From Eubacterium sp. CAG:180 (GTDB taxonomy: Bacteria > Bacillota > Clostridia > Oscillospirales > Acutalibacteraceae), in contig HF993135.1 of the NCBI GenBank assembly GCA_000432435.1, forward strand, positions 44,365 to 108,364: DNA of 64,000 nt, in the 5' to 3' direction. The number at the start of each line of letters is the position of its first letter. Within the stretch, counting starts at the first letter, position 1. Position numbers and translations under genes: made by a program. Shown here piece by piece: positions 24,011-32,583 of this stretch. Under the pieces are notes generated by a model. That model was not told the DNA's origin. It was given only the letters and a program-made list of their open reading frames with translations, and did not search any database.

Positions 24011-25210
24011 TTAATATGACTTAATGATAAATCCGGCGTCGGTCAGTGCCTTCTTTATCTGAGCTATATGGTCAAAGTTTTTGGTTTCGAGAACAATGCG
24101 AAGATAACAGCCGTTAATATCGGAGCCTTCGGACGCACGCTCGTGATGAATTGAAATAACATTGCCGCCCTCTTTTGCAATGATGTCGGCAACGCCCTTT
24201 AACTGACCGGGCTTGTCAAGAAGCTCGATTGTAAGAGAATATGTTCTGCCCGATTTCAAAAGTCCGCGCTTAATAACTCTTGACAAAATGGTAACGTCGA
24301 TATTACCGCCCGAAAGGAGGCAGCAAACCTTTTTGCCCTTGACATCTACTTTGTTAAACATAGCCGCTGCAACCGAAACGGCACCTGCGCCCTCGGTAAT
24401 GAGCTTTTGTTGCTCGATAAGTGCAAGTATTGCCGCGGCTATTTCGTCATCGGAAACTGTTACAATACCGTCAACATATTTTTGACACATAGCGAAGGTG
24501 ATGTCACCCGGCTCTTTAACTGCTATACCGTCGGCTATGGTTGAAACGGAATCAAGCTTTTCGATTTTACCGTCATCAATCGATTTCAGCATACTCGGAG
24601 CACCGGAAGCCTGAACGCCGTATACCTTAACATTCGGATTGAGCTCTTTTATCGCAAAAGCAACGCCGGAAATAAGTCCGCCGCCGCCTATGGGAACAAT
24701 AACAACGTCAACGTCGGGTATCTGATCGAGTATTTCAAGTCCTATGGTACCCTGACCCGCTATAACGTCCTCATCGTTAAACGGATGAATAAACGTATAG
24801 CCCTTTTCATCTTTAAGCTCAAGAGCTTTATTATATGCGTCGTCATAAACGCCCTCTACAAGACAAATATCCGCGCCGTATTTTCTGGTCGCCTCAACCT
24901 TTGATATGGGAGCACCGTCCGGCAGGCAGATAAGTGATTTAATACCGTTTTTGGTAGCTGCCAAAGCAACGCCCTGCGCGTGGTTACCTGCCGAGCAGGC
25001 AATTACGCCGCGTGCCTTTTCCTCTTCAGAGAGCTGTGATATTTTATATGCGGCACCTCTGACCTTAAACGAACCTGTAACCTGTAAATTTTCGGTCTTG
25101 AGATGTATTTCACTTTCGGGATTTATGTTCGGCGCCAAAATCATATCCGTTTTACGAATTATGTTTTTTAAAACAAATGAAGCGTGATAGACTTTGTCGA
25201 GTGTTAACAT
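24011..25210 (-). CDS. ilvA: Threonine ammonia-lyase (threonine dehydratase) with C-terminal ACT domain
   Basis: The 399-residue PLP enzyme has SFKVRGAA with the PLP lysine (K49), ACSAGNHAQGVA, the glycine-rich phosphate loop PIGGGGLISGVA, and LLSGGNID. A C-terminal ACT-like domain (about 325-399, SLTIELLDKPGQLKGV) suggests allosteric control. It converts threonine (or serine) to 2-oxo acid and ammonia. The length fits the shorter 400-residue class rather than the 500-residue biosynthetic form. ATG 25210 follows AGAAGAG; a TTG six codons earlier is less likely. Confidence 0.92.
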   Translation of the reverse strand: MLTLDKVYHASFVLKNIIRKTDMILAPNINPESEIHLKTENLQVTGSFKVRGAAYKISQLSEEEKARGVIACSAGNHAQGVALAATKNGIKSLICLPDGAPISKVEATRKYGADICLVEGVYDDAYNKALELKDEKGYTFIHPFNDEDVIAGQGTIGLEILDQIPDVDVVIVPIGGGGLISGVAFAIKELNPNVKVYGVQASGAPSMLKSIDDGKIEKLDSVSTIADGIAVKEPGDITFAMCQKYVDGIVTVSDDEIAAAILALIEQQKLITEGAGAVSVAAAMFNKVDVKGKKVCCLLSGGNIDVTILSRVIKRGLLKSGRTYSLTIELLDKPGQLKGVADIIAKEGGNVISIHHERASEGSDINGCYLRIVLETKNFDHIAQIKKALTDAGFIIKSY

Positions 25211-25296
25211 CTTTATCTCTTCTTTCAAAAAATAGTATATATTAGTATATCACGTTACGGTCAAAAATCAATAAAAAGGTTTTAACGCTCCGGCAA

Positions 25297-25339
25297 AAAA
25301 TAATCCCCGAAGACAAGGCTGAGCCAATGCTTCGGGGAT
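25297..25339 (-). terminator. Intrinsic terminator after the M28 peptidase gene
   Basis: ATCCCCGAAG/CTTCGGGGAT stem (25303-25312 with 25330-25339), followed on the minus strand by TATTTTTT. Confidence 0.85.
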
Positions 25340-25352
25340 ATAAAAAGCTTAA

Positions 25353-26690
25353 TTATTTCTGAGGTCCGTTAAAACCGTTTGCCTGCTGGAACTTATCTAT
25401 TTTATCGATAACTCCGAGAATAACATCAAAGCCGTCACCGACGGTTTCGAGCTCAAAACGTTCGGGCATATCGTGCCAGGTATGATAATAATAGGTAAGA
25501 GTGGGGTCCTGAGCCGCAAAGGTAACCGATTTCATACCTGCCTTTGTCATAGGAGTGCTGTCGCATCCGCCTACGGGGTTATGTATGCAGCCGTTTGTCT
25601 TGCTGACTATACCGAGCTCGTTAAAGGTATCCTTAAACATTTTTTCAAGGTCGGTATCAAAGCGGCAGAACTGCCAATCATCCTTAATAACAACTTCAAA
25701 GAAATCTTTATCGGCAACGGAGTCGATATTGATGTTCCATGTGTTTTCAAGTATCGGCTCTCCCTTATGCTCACGGGTAAATGCGATAGAACCGCGAAGT
25801 CCCGCTTCCTCGGAGCCGCAGTTGAAGTCGATTATACGGCAGTTCTTCGGCATCTTTTCGGGATGATCATGGAAGTATTTTGTAACGGCAAAGCTGAGAG
25901 CACAACCGGTGGCGTTATCCATAGCGCCCCTTGAAGCGTTGCGCGGATTCGGATCAGCCCACATAACTACAAACATACAGCCTATTGCCGTAACAACGGG
26001 AAGGAAGTGCATAGCAAAAAGGAAGTTGGCAAAGGAGGCGGAATTGGCGATCTTTAAAGCCCAAACCTCACCGAAATACACACCGCTTGAAATAACGGTC
26101 ATGGCTATTGAAACGGCAGTGAGGAAAAGGAAGCATATAACGCCGAAGCCAACCTTGGCGAAGGTTGCAACAAGGCCCATGGCAGGCTTTGTCTTTTTAA
26201 ACTTTGAAGCGTGAGCGGAATGTCTCCAGCACCAGCTTGTATCCGTGTGTCCCGAAAGAATTATGGTGTAGTCGTATTTTCCGTCGGGCGGTAAAAGCTC
26301 ACCGTAAGTGTTCTGTGATATTTCCTGCTTAAAGAACATATCGAACCATGTCTTATAAAGAAAAACGCTTAAAATAAGCCAAACCCAGCATACAACCGAA
26401 GCAAGCGCCATACCGTACCAAACCGCGCTCAAATGCAGAGCCACATAAACAAGAGCGCTCATAATAAGTCCGAGATAACCTGCATACGGAATGCCGCCTA
26501 TCGACGCTCTCGGAGATACGGCAAATTCCTCACGTACAGGCTCAATACCGATACTTCTGAGCTTATCTCCCATATAAGCCGCGTACTCTTTTTCGCCGTC
26601 GGATCCGGGCAGACGTGAGCCGATTTTTTTGGCAGCGTGCTCGACTATTTCGAACGCTTCCTCGGCATACCTTCTGTTTTCTTCTTTCAT
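25353..26690 (-). CDS. Membrane-embedded M28-family metallopeptidase
   Basis: The 445-residue protein has all M28 zinc-ligand motifs: SGHTDT, MDNATG, GSEEAG, NINIDSV and YYHTWHD. Two hydrophobic spans precede the catalytic domain (YAGYLGLIMSALVYVAL and MALASVVCWVWLILSVFL). Two more are inserted inside it between the His and Asp motifs (VGFGVICFLFLTAVSIAMTVI and FLPVVTAIGCMFVVMW). M28 enzymes are aminopeptidases or carboxypeptidases. The membrane insertions are unusual and imply an active site held at the membrane. ATG 26690 follows GGGAGG. Confidence 0.82.
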   Translation of the reverse strand: MKEENRRYAEEAFEIVEHAAKKIGSRLPGSDGEKEYAAYMGDKLRSIGIEPVREEFAVSPRASIGGIPYAGYLGLIMSALVYVALHLSAVWYGMALASVVCWVWLILSVFLYKTWFDMFFKQEISQNTYGELLPPDGKYDYTIILSGHTDTSWCWRHSAHASKFKKTKPAMGLVATFAKVGFGVICFLFLTAVSIAMTVISSGVYFGEVWALKIANSASFANFLFAMHFLPVVTAIGCMFVVMWADPNPRNASRGAMDNATGCALSFAVTKYFHDHPEKMPKNCRIIDFNCGSEEAGLRGSIAFTREHKGEPILENTWNINIDSVADKDFFEVVIKDDWQFCRFDTDLEKMFKDTFNELGIVSKTNGCIHNPVGGCDSTPMTKAGMKSVTFAAQDPTLTYYYHTWHDMPERFELETVGDGFDVILGVIDKIDKFQQANGFNGPQK

Positions 26691-26722
26691 ATAATAAACC
26701 TCCCAAATAAAATACATAAATA

Positions 26723-26751
26723 AATATATTGCATTTATGCAATAAATGCAA
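26723..26751 (-). promoter_or_regulatory. Promoter of the M28 peptidase gene with embedded palindromic operator
   Basis: TTGCAT (26751-26746) and TATATT (26728-26723) on the minus strand with a 17-bp spacer. The -35 and spacer together form a perfect 9-bp inverted repeat TTGCATTTA/TAAATGCAA around TGCAA (26729-26751), as expected of a repressor site. Confidence 0.6.
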
Positions 26752-26889
26752 GTGTAAAATTCAAAAAACAGCTAAAACCGGCGTAAAAAACACCTGTTTT
26801 GGTGCAAAATGAATTTTGTGTTTAAAGGTGAACCGAAATTCACTTTTTTAAATTGACAATCGGCAAAATAATTGTTTAGTAAAAGATAT

Positions 26890-26930
26890 GACGCGGCACA
26901 GATAAAAAACATTAAAATCTATGCCGCGTC
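26890..26930 (-). terminator. Hairpin after the GH25 lysozyme gene
   Basis: A 14-bp stem (26890-26903 with 26917-26930, one wobble) 21 bp after the stop codon. The following T-tract is poor (ATATCTTTT), so it may be a stabilising hairpin or a weak terminator. Confidence 0.55.
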
Positions 26931-26950
26931 GGTATTTAATTATGTTTTAT

Positions 26951-29110
26951 TCAGTTCAATTTATTTATTGCGTCAATAAGGGCTTTTGAAGCGTTTTGAT
27001 TTGTTATTAATGAAGCGGCTCTTAACGCCTCCTCCTTATCCGAGGCAAGCCCCGTTTTTATGTAACGTGTTATCTTTTCCTCGGTGTTAACAAACGACAG
27101 GAAATCGTCGGACGATGCCGTTACCATAACATTTTTTCCTCTCTCCGACATATCGCTGTCATTCGCGTAATCATAATACGCTATATCGAGGTCGGCATAT
27201 TCGCTTTGGACACCGCCTATGCTTCCCTTGCTTGTATACTGCCATATATTATAAGGATATTTGAAATCCGTCACGGACGAAATATGATGTGCAAGCCAAA
27301 TTTCGTATCCTCTGCTTTGAAAAGCGGCATAACCAAGATTATTATAGAAGAATGATTTGCTCGCATATACGCCTGGCTTATAGCCTGCATTTCTGACTGT
27401 TTCGCAAAAAGCTATCGCCAAAGAAGTACGCTCCGCTTTTGTAAGGCCGTCAGCTCTGCCCGTGCGGTTTGGAGCTCCCGAATACTCGGAATCGAAATAT
27501 ACGGGCAATTTAATATCGTAACCCTTAATTATATCAAGCGCTCTTTCCGCTTCCTCCACAGCTTCTTCGGTCGTAACAGCCTGGCTGAACACATAAATTC
27601 CGACGTCGATATTTTGAGACAATGCTCCTTCAATGTTTGCCGCTATTTGAGAATCCGTCATCAAATTGCCCGAAGAACCATAGCCGCGCACCGCTGCTCT
27701 GAGAATTACAAATTCCACACCCGACTGCTTAACACTTGCCCAATCTATTGTTCCCTGATGCTTTGAAAAATCCGCTCCGAAAAGCGATGCCTTTGCACCG
27801 TTTGCATTAAAGAAATATCTTTTGCCGTCTATATATTGGTTTCCGTACAGCGGTCTGCCGTCACTTCCTATATAATATGTATTGTCCCCGTAATCATACC
27901 AGCCCGTTTTACCGTCGGCGTAAACGAGATTATAGTCGGTGTACTTAGACTTATATATTCCGGTTTGAGCAATGCTCCCGACAAAAATATATTTGACGCC
28001 GTTGTAATCCGCCGTACCGTTATAATCCCATGTTATCCTGCCGCCGTTTACATAGTAGAGTGTTTTGCCATATAAAACCGCTCCGCTGAAATTCCAATTT
28101 AAAACGCCGTTTTCTACGTAATACCAAGTATCATAGTATTTTGTAAGCCCCGTATAGTTCCAATTCAGGATACTGTTTTCGACATAGTACCATGTGCCGT
28201 AGTAATTTGTAAGACCTGTATAATCCCGGTTAAAGGCACTTTTCTCAACGTAAAGCCATCTGTCGCCGAAGTGCACAAGACCCGTATAGTCGTTTTTAAC
28301 TGTACCGTTTTCAGCATAGTACCATTTATCGCTCCCAAAGAGCGCAAGCCCCGTATAATCCCAATTGAGTATGCTGTTTTCCACATAATACTTTGTGCCG
28401 TAATAATCGGTAAGACCCGTAAAGTCCCAGTTGAGTGCGCTTTTTTCGACATAAAACCATCTGCCGCAAAAATATGTAAGCCCCGTATAATCGTTTTTAA
28501 CCGCTCCGTTTTCGGCATAATACCACTCGTCGCTGCCTAAGAGCGCAAGTCCCGTATAATTCCAATTGAGCACACCGTTTTCCACATAATACTTCGTGCC
28601 GTAATAATCGGTAAGGCCGGTAAAGCTCCAATTCAGGATACTGTTTTCGACATAGTACCATGTGCCGTAATAATTTGTGAGCCCCGTATAATCCCAGTTA
28701 AGGGCACTTTTTTCGACGTAAAACCATCTGCCGCAAAAATATGTAAGCCCCGTATAGTCGTTTTTAACCTCTCCGTTTTCGGCATAATACCACTCGTCGC
28801 TGCCTAAGAGTGCAAGTCCCGTATAATCCCAATTGAGTACACCGTTTTCCACATAATACTTCGTGCCGTAATAATCGGTAAGGCCGGTAAAGCTCCAGTT
28901 AAGCTCACCGTTTTCGACATAGTACCATGTGCTGTAGTACTTTACAAGACTTGTAAACGAGGTATCCTTTACACCGTCTTTTACATAAATCCATTTGCCG
29001 TCAACATTTTTAAGCCCGTCATCTGCCGCAGATGAGGCAAATGCCGAAGTGAAAAGCAATAATATCACCGCCAAAACAGCACTTAATGTCGCAATAATTC
29101 TTTTTTTCAT
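26951..29110 (-). CDS. Secreted cell-wall hydrolase: tandem wall-binding repeats plus GH25 lysozyme
   Basis: The 719-residue protein begins with a signal peptide (MKKRIIATLSAVLAVILLLF, ending near SAFASSA). About 16 tandem 22-23-residue repeats of the glucan/choline-binding type (GLTxYYGTWYYVENG) run to about residue 430. GH25 follows (about 443-640): GADFSKHQGTIDW with the catalytic Asp and PVYFDSEYS with the Asp/Glu pair (about 538). A polar tail ends the protein. It cleaves the peptidoglycan glycan backbone outside the cell. ATG 29110 follows AAAGGATACGG. The repeats show an 89-residue higher-order period. Confidence 0.92.
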   Translation of the reverse strand: MKKRIIATLSAVLAVILLLFTSAFASSAADDGLKNVDGKWIYVKDGVKDTSFTSLVKYYSTWYYVENGELNWSFTGLTDYYGTKYYVENGVLNWDYTGLALLGSDEWYYAENGEVKNDYTGLTYFCGRWFYVEKSALNWDYTGLTNYYGTWYYVENSILNWSFTGLTDYYGTKYYVENGVLNWNYTGLALLGSDEWYYAENGAVKNDYTGLTYFCGRWFYVEKSALNWDFTGLTDYYGTKYYVENSILNWDYTGLALFGSDKWYYAENGTVKNDYTGLVHFGDRWLYVEKSAFNRDYTGLTNYYGTWYYVENSILNWNYTGLTKYYDTWYYVENGVLNWNFSGAVLYGKTLYYVNGGRITWDYNGTADYNGVKYIFVGSIAQTGIYKSKYTDYNLVYADGKTGWYDYGDNTYYIGSDGRPLYGNQYIDGKRYFFNANGAKASLFGADFSKHQGTIDWASVKQSGVEFVILRAAVRGYGSSGNLMTDSQIAANIEGALSQNIDVGIYVFSQAVTTEEAVEEAERALDIIKGYDIKLPVYFDSEYSGAPNRTGRADGLTKAERTSLAIAFCETVRNAGYKPGVYASKSFFYNNLGYAAFQSRGYEIWLAHHISSVTDFKYPYNIWQYTSKGSIGGVQSEYADLDIAYYDYANDSDMSERGKNVMVTASSDDFLSFVNTEEKITRYIKTGLASDKEEALRAASLITNQNASKALIDAINKLN
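28080..28960 (-). repeat. Tandem coding repeats with a 267-bp higher-order unit
   Basis: Within the lysozyme gene, 66-69-bp units encode the wall-binding repeats. A block of four units recurs nearly identically 267 bp apart (compare the start at 28594 with 28861), and a third, more diverged copy lies toward 28330. This indicates recent block duplication. Confidence 0.85.
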
Positions 29111-29191
29111 TTTCCGTATCCTTTCTGTCCTATATAAACAGTCCCACCCCGCATTAGAAAGCAATCCGAGACAAGACAAAAATATGTTTTT

Positions 29192-29959
29192 TCAACGTAT
29201 ATTTTTTTCGCGGTAATTGCGCTCCTTACGATGAGAGGAAAGCGACTTTACCGCATACAAAGCGGCAAGCATAATGCTCATAAGAAAAGAAAATACCGTA
29301 AGCAATATGAATGCTCCGCTTAAATTTACAAGCAGCAATGAAAAAATCGAAGTATAAAATGACCAAGCCGAAAGGCGTATATATTTTTTCGGCGACGCGG
29401 CGGATTGGTTTTTTCTTGCAATATATGTAAAGCTTAATTCCTTTTCAGCCGTTTCTTCCGGGTTTCCTCCGCAGATCTCCCAAAGCAGCAGTCGTTCGCG
29501 TTTTGACGGCTTAAAAGCTCTGTATTTTTTACCGTCTCGATATTTTACCGGAGCAGACGCTGCCTTTACCGAAGCACGGCAAACATTAAAAAGTCTGTTT
29601 GCCGCCGAAGCTATATCGGCATTTTTATCACACATATTTTGCGGCACGGAATTTAATGTATACGCCGACAATTCCGCAAGCTTTTTTAAAGAGGTAAATC
29701 TGTGTTCCGCTCCGTAGATATTAGAATAGCAGAAGCGTTCAAAATATTCCGAATTCAGCCCGGAAAAGTGGCTTGCAAGATAATTTTCGACGTAGACGCA
29801 TACCGTTGTAAGCACAGACAGGTAAAGCTCATCGGCTTTTTCGGGCGAGTCTTTCGCGGTTATAACCAAGGAATTCACTTTTGCGGATAACACACGTATA
29901 TCATAAAAGACATCATTTCCGAGCTTCGTCAGAGCATCGGTCGGAAGGGTTTCACTCAT
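29192..29959 (-). CDS. Hypothetical protein with two C-terminal membrane spans
   Basis: I do not recognise this 255-residue protein. The N-terminal two thirds are soluble and helical, with several Tyr/Cys residues (TTVCVYVENYLASHF). Two adjacent hydrophobic segments follow (WSFYTSIFSLLLVNLSGAFILL and VFSFLMSIMLAALYAV), then a basic tail. The protein probably sits in the membrane with the helical part cytoplasmic. ATG 29959 follows GGAG at 10 nt. Its own promoter carries an inverted repeat. Confidence 0.6.
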   Translation of the reverse strand: MSETLPTDALTKLGNDVFYDIRVLSAKVNSLVITAKDSPEKADELYLSVLTTVCVYVENYLASHFSGLNSEYFERFCYSNIYGAEHRFTSLKKLAELSAYTLNSVPQNMCDKNADIASAANRLFNVCRASVKAASAPVKYRDGKKYRAFKPSKRERLLLWEICGGNPEETAEKELSFTYIARKNQSAASPKKYIRLSAWSFYTSIFSLLLVNLSGAFILLTVFSFLMSIMLAALYAVKSLSSHRKERNYREKNIR

Positions 29960-29973
29960 AAGTCATCGACTCC

Positions 29974-30012
29974 GTAATATGTGATTATTACATATTACGC
30001 GGATAAAGTCAA
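29974..30012 (-). promoter_or_regulatory. Promoter with inverted repeat across the -10
   Basis: TTGACT (30012-30007) and AATAAT (29989-29984) on the minus strand with 17-bp spacing. A perfect 9-bp inverted repeat GTAATATGT/ACATATTAC (29974-29982 with 29990-29998) brackets the -10 element, a likely operator for the 29192-29959 gene. Confidence 0.6.
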
Positions 30013-30033
30013 TATGCCATTCGGCAACACTAG

Positions 30034-31404
30034 CTATTGTATTTTATTCTCCTCGGTCATCATTATATTTAAAACCTTGAGACAAATCGGCATTGAAAAC
30101 AGGAATGCAGCCACGTCTGCTGCTGCCTGACTTATCTCGACTCCCGTAAGGCCGAAAAAGTGCACAAGCAATAACAGCGCCGGAACAAAAAACAAAAACT
30201 GCCTCGACATAGCCGTTAAGGTGGCTGCCTTTGCCCTGCCTATGGTCTGAAGATACATATTCGCCGTAACTATAAACCCCGAAAGCGGAAGAGATATGCA
30301 CTGTGCCCTGAATGCAAACGAACCGATTGCAATTACATCGGTGTCATCGCGTCTGAATAAAGCTATAACATACGGTGACAGAATAAAGCCGAAAACGGCA
30401 ACCACGGTCATAAATACGGTGGTCACCTTGACGGAGAACCAAAACGCCTTTTTTACTCTGTCGTATTTCTTCGCACCGTAATTAAAGCCGCATACGGGCT
30501 GGAAGCCTTGACCGAAGCCTATTACGGCGGCTCCGAAAAAATTCATTATCTTTGAAACAATGGACATAGCGGCTATCGCGGCATCGCCGTAACCGCCTGC
30601 AAGTCGGTTCATAGCCACCATGGCAAGCGACGCGAGACCTTGCCTTGCAAGGGACGGAATTCCGCCGCGGAAGATTTCTTTATAGAGCTGTTTTTTAAAT
30701 CGGAAGTTTTTAAACGATATGCGGATATTTCCTTTTTTGGTACAGCCTATGAGCAATATCACAAAGCCTATTGCCTGGCTCAGCATCGTGGCGCAGCCCG
30801 CACCGCCGACCCCCATTTTAAATACAAATATAAATATGGGGTCAAGCAAAATATTGAGCACTCCGCCAGCCGTAACGCCTATCATCCCGTTTACCGCGCT
30901 GCCCTGAAAGCGAAGCTGATTATTAAGCACAAGCGAACTCATCATAAACGGCGTTCCGCAGAGAATGTAAAAAAGATACTGCTTTGTATACGGCAAAATG
31001 GTATCGGTTGAACCGAGCAGCTTTGACAGGGGCGAAATGAATATCAGCCCCAAAACGCCTATTATAACTCCCACGGCAAACGACGAAAAAAATCCCGTTG
31101 ACGCCATTACGGACGCCTCTTCTGTCTTTTGCTCGCCGAGCTTGCGCGACATATAGTTTCCCGATCCGTGGCCGAAGAAAAATCCGCACGCCTGGATTAT
31201 CGCCATAAAAGAAAAGACGACGCCAACCGCACCGGTTGCGCTGGTGCCTATTTTCCCGACAAAATATGTGTCCGCCATATTATATACGGCAGACACCAGC
31301 ATTGTTATTATTGTAGGAACGGCCATTTTGCATATCAGCTTATTTACCGGCATTTGCGTCATCATGGTAAATTTATCGCTGCTTACTTTTTGTTTGTTTT
31401 TCAT
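30034..31404 (-). CDS. MATE-family efflux transporter
   Basis: The 456-residue, 12-span protein opens MPVNKLICKMAVPTIITMLVSAVYNMADTYFVGKIG, typical of MATE proteins, with FGHGSGNYMSRKLGE in the first loop. GGAGAGGCGGAAA precedes the ATG. It is third in an apparent operon with the EEP-domain and nucleotidyltransferase genes (23-nt gap). It is distinct from the MATE protein at 11.5 kb and has no attenuator. Confidence 0.9.
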   Translation of the reverse strand: MKNKQKVSSDKFTMMTQMPVNKLICKMAVPTIITMLVSAVYNMADTYFVGKIGTSATGAVGVVFSFMAIIQACGFFFGHGSGNYMSRKLGEQKTEEASVMASTGFFSSFAVGVIIGVLGLIFISPLSKLLGSTDTILPYTKQYLFYILCGTPFMMSSLVLNNQLRFQGSAVNGMIGVTAGGVLNILLDPIFIFVFKMGVGGAGCATMLSQAIGFVILLIGCTKKGNIRISFKNFRFKKQLYKEIFRGGIPSLARQGLASLAMVAMNRLAGGYGDAAIAAMSIVSKIMNFFGAAVIGFGQGFQPVCGFNYGAKKYDRVKKAFWFSVKVTTVFMTVVAVFGFILSPYVIALFRRDDTDVIAIGSFAFRAQCISLPLSGFIVTANMYLQTIGRAKAATLTAMSRQFLFFVPALLLLVHFFGLTGVEISQAAADVAAFLFSMPICLKVLNIMMTEENKIQ

Positions 31405-31427
31405 TTTCCGCCTCTCCGAATTCGGTA

Positions 31428-32555
31428 TTACAGACCCGAGGATTTAAAAATATCATTCATCAGCTTTTTATTCTTATCCGTCAACGCCTCAAGCTCTTTT
31501 GACTTATTCTTTGCCTTGCCGCCCTTTTTAACGAGCCTGACGAGCCAATAAAACGGCAGCAAAAACGGCAGTCTTTTAAGCACGGGATAGTTTTTCACCA
31601 TAACCTTAAGCGGCGGAAACGCCATTCGCATAAACGCCGAAAAGCGCGTGCTTTCCATATTTTCGGCTACTGCGCCGGCATTTTGTATGGGGGGACCCAA
31701 AACTATATACTGCTGCATTACGAACAGAGCTTTGTCGTCCTTTGCATCGCCGAACCAAATGTCGCCGACTTTTTTTATATTTTCCGCAAAGCGCGCAAGT
31801 CCGATTTTTTCAAGCTCGCCGCCTATATACGTAAAATCAAGCTCTTCGCTTTTAAGGCGGTTAAGCATAAAAATATCCATAGTCGGTCTGAAGCATGCTC
31901 CGCCGTCCTTGTAATGCTCCGCCAGATGTGCCATAACATATATATAAAGGTCATTGTCGGTCATTTTATATTCGTGCTCGCCGCATTTTACGGCTCGCTT
32001 CCAAACGTCGGTAAAATAGTCGTGCCGACTGTCGCTCTCAATAAAGAGCATATTGTGAAGCTCCACGGTTAAAAACGGCGGATTTATAAGGACTATATCC
32101 TTGCCGTTGTTCATTTCGCGAGAAAAGCCGCGTTCCGTCAACAGCTTTTCCGCGCGCAAAACGTCCTCTTTTTTGACAAGAATGTCCATATCCACCATAA
32201 AGCGCATTTCCGGCACAGGATAAAGTGCTTTGAGGTGTGCTCCCTTGAGGCACATAAAATCTATATTGTTTTCGGCAAAAGCTTTTCTTATGAAATTAAG
32301 CTCGTTTTGCTGTGCGCTCTCACGGAGAATCGCCGCCTTATATGAACGCTCAAGCTTTGACATATATTCCTGCGGCAAAGCCCCCGGCTTATCTTTAAAA
32401 GCAAGGTAGAGTATGACCTGAACGCTGTTGCGATATGCGAGCTTCACGAGGAAAACCTTATCGGTGCCCTCGGGTATATCGGACAGTGGCTCCGAGAGCA
32501 GAGCCGAACGAACCACGGAGCAAAGATATTCTCTTGCAAGCGTTTTTCCGGTCAT
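31428..32555 (-). CDS. Putative nucleotidyltransferase family protein (NTP_transf_5-like)
   Basis: The 375-residue protein has a helical N-terminus. The core MCLKGAHLKALYP...MRFMVDMDILV carries the family's LKG, arginine and DxD metal-binding pattern, followed by TVELHNML. These proteins resemble aminoglycoside/lincosamide nucleotidyltransferases; the substrate is unknown and they often lie in peptide or capsule clusters. ATG 32555 follows AAAGGATA. It is in an operon with the EEP gene (28-nt gap) and MATE. Confidence 0.7.
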   Translation of the reverse strand: MTGKTLAREYLCSVVRSALLSEPLSDIPEGTDKVFLVKLAYRNSVQVILYLAFKDKPGALPQEYMSKLERSYKAAILRESAQQNELNFIRKAFAENNIDFMCLKGAHLKALYPVPEMRFMVDMDILVKKEDVLRAEKLLTERGFSREMNNGKDIVLINPPFLTVELHNMLFIESDSRHDYFTDVWKRAVKCGEHEYKMTDNDLYIYVMAHLAEHYKDGGACFRPTMDIFMLNRLKSEELDFTYIGGELEKIGLARFAENIKKVGDIWFGDAKDDKALFVMQQYIVLGPPIQNAGAVAENMESTRFSAFMRMAFPPLKVMVKNYPVLKRLPFLLPFYWLVRLVKKGGKAKNKSKELEALTDKNKKLMNDIFKSSGL

Positions 32556-32583
32556 ATTTTTTATCCTTTCATTAAATACGGTA

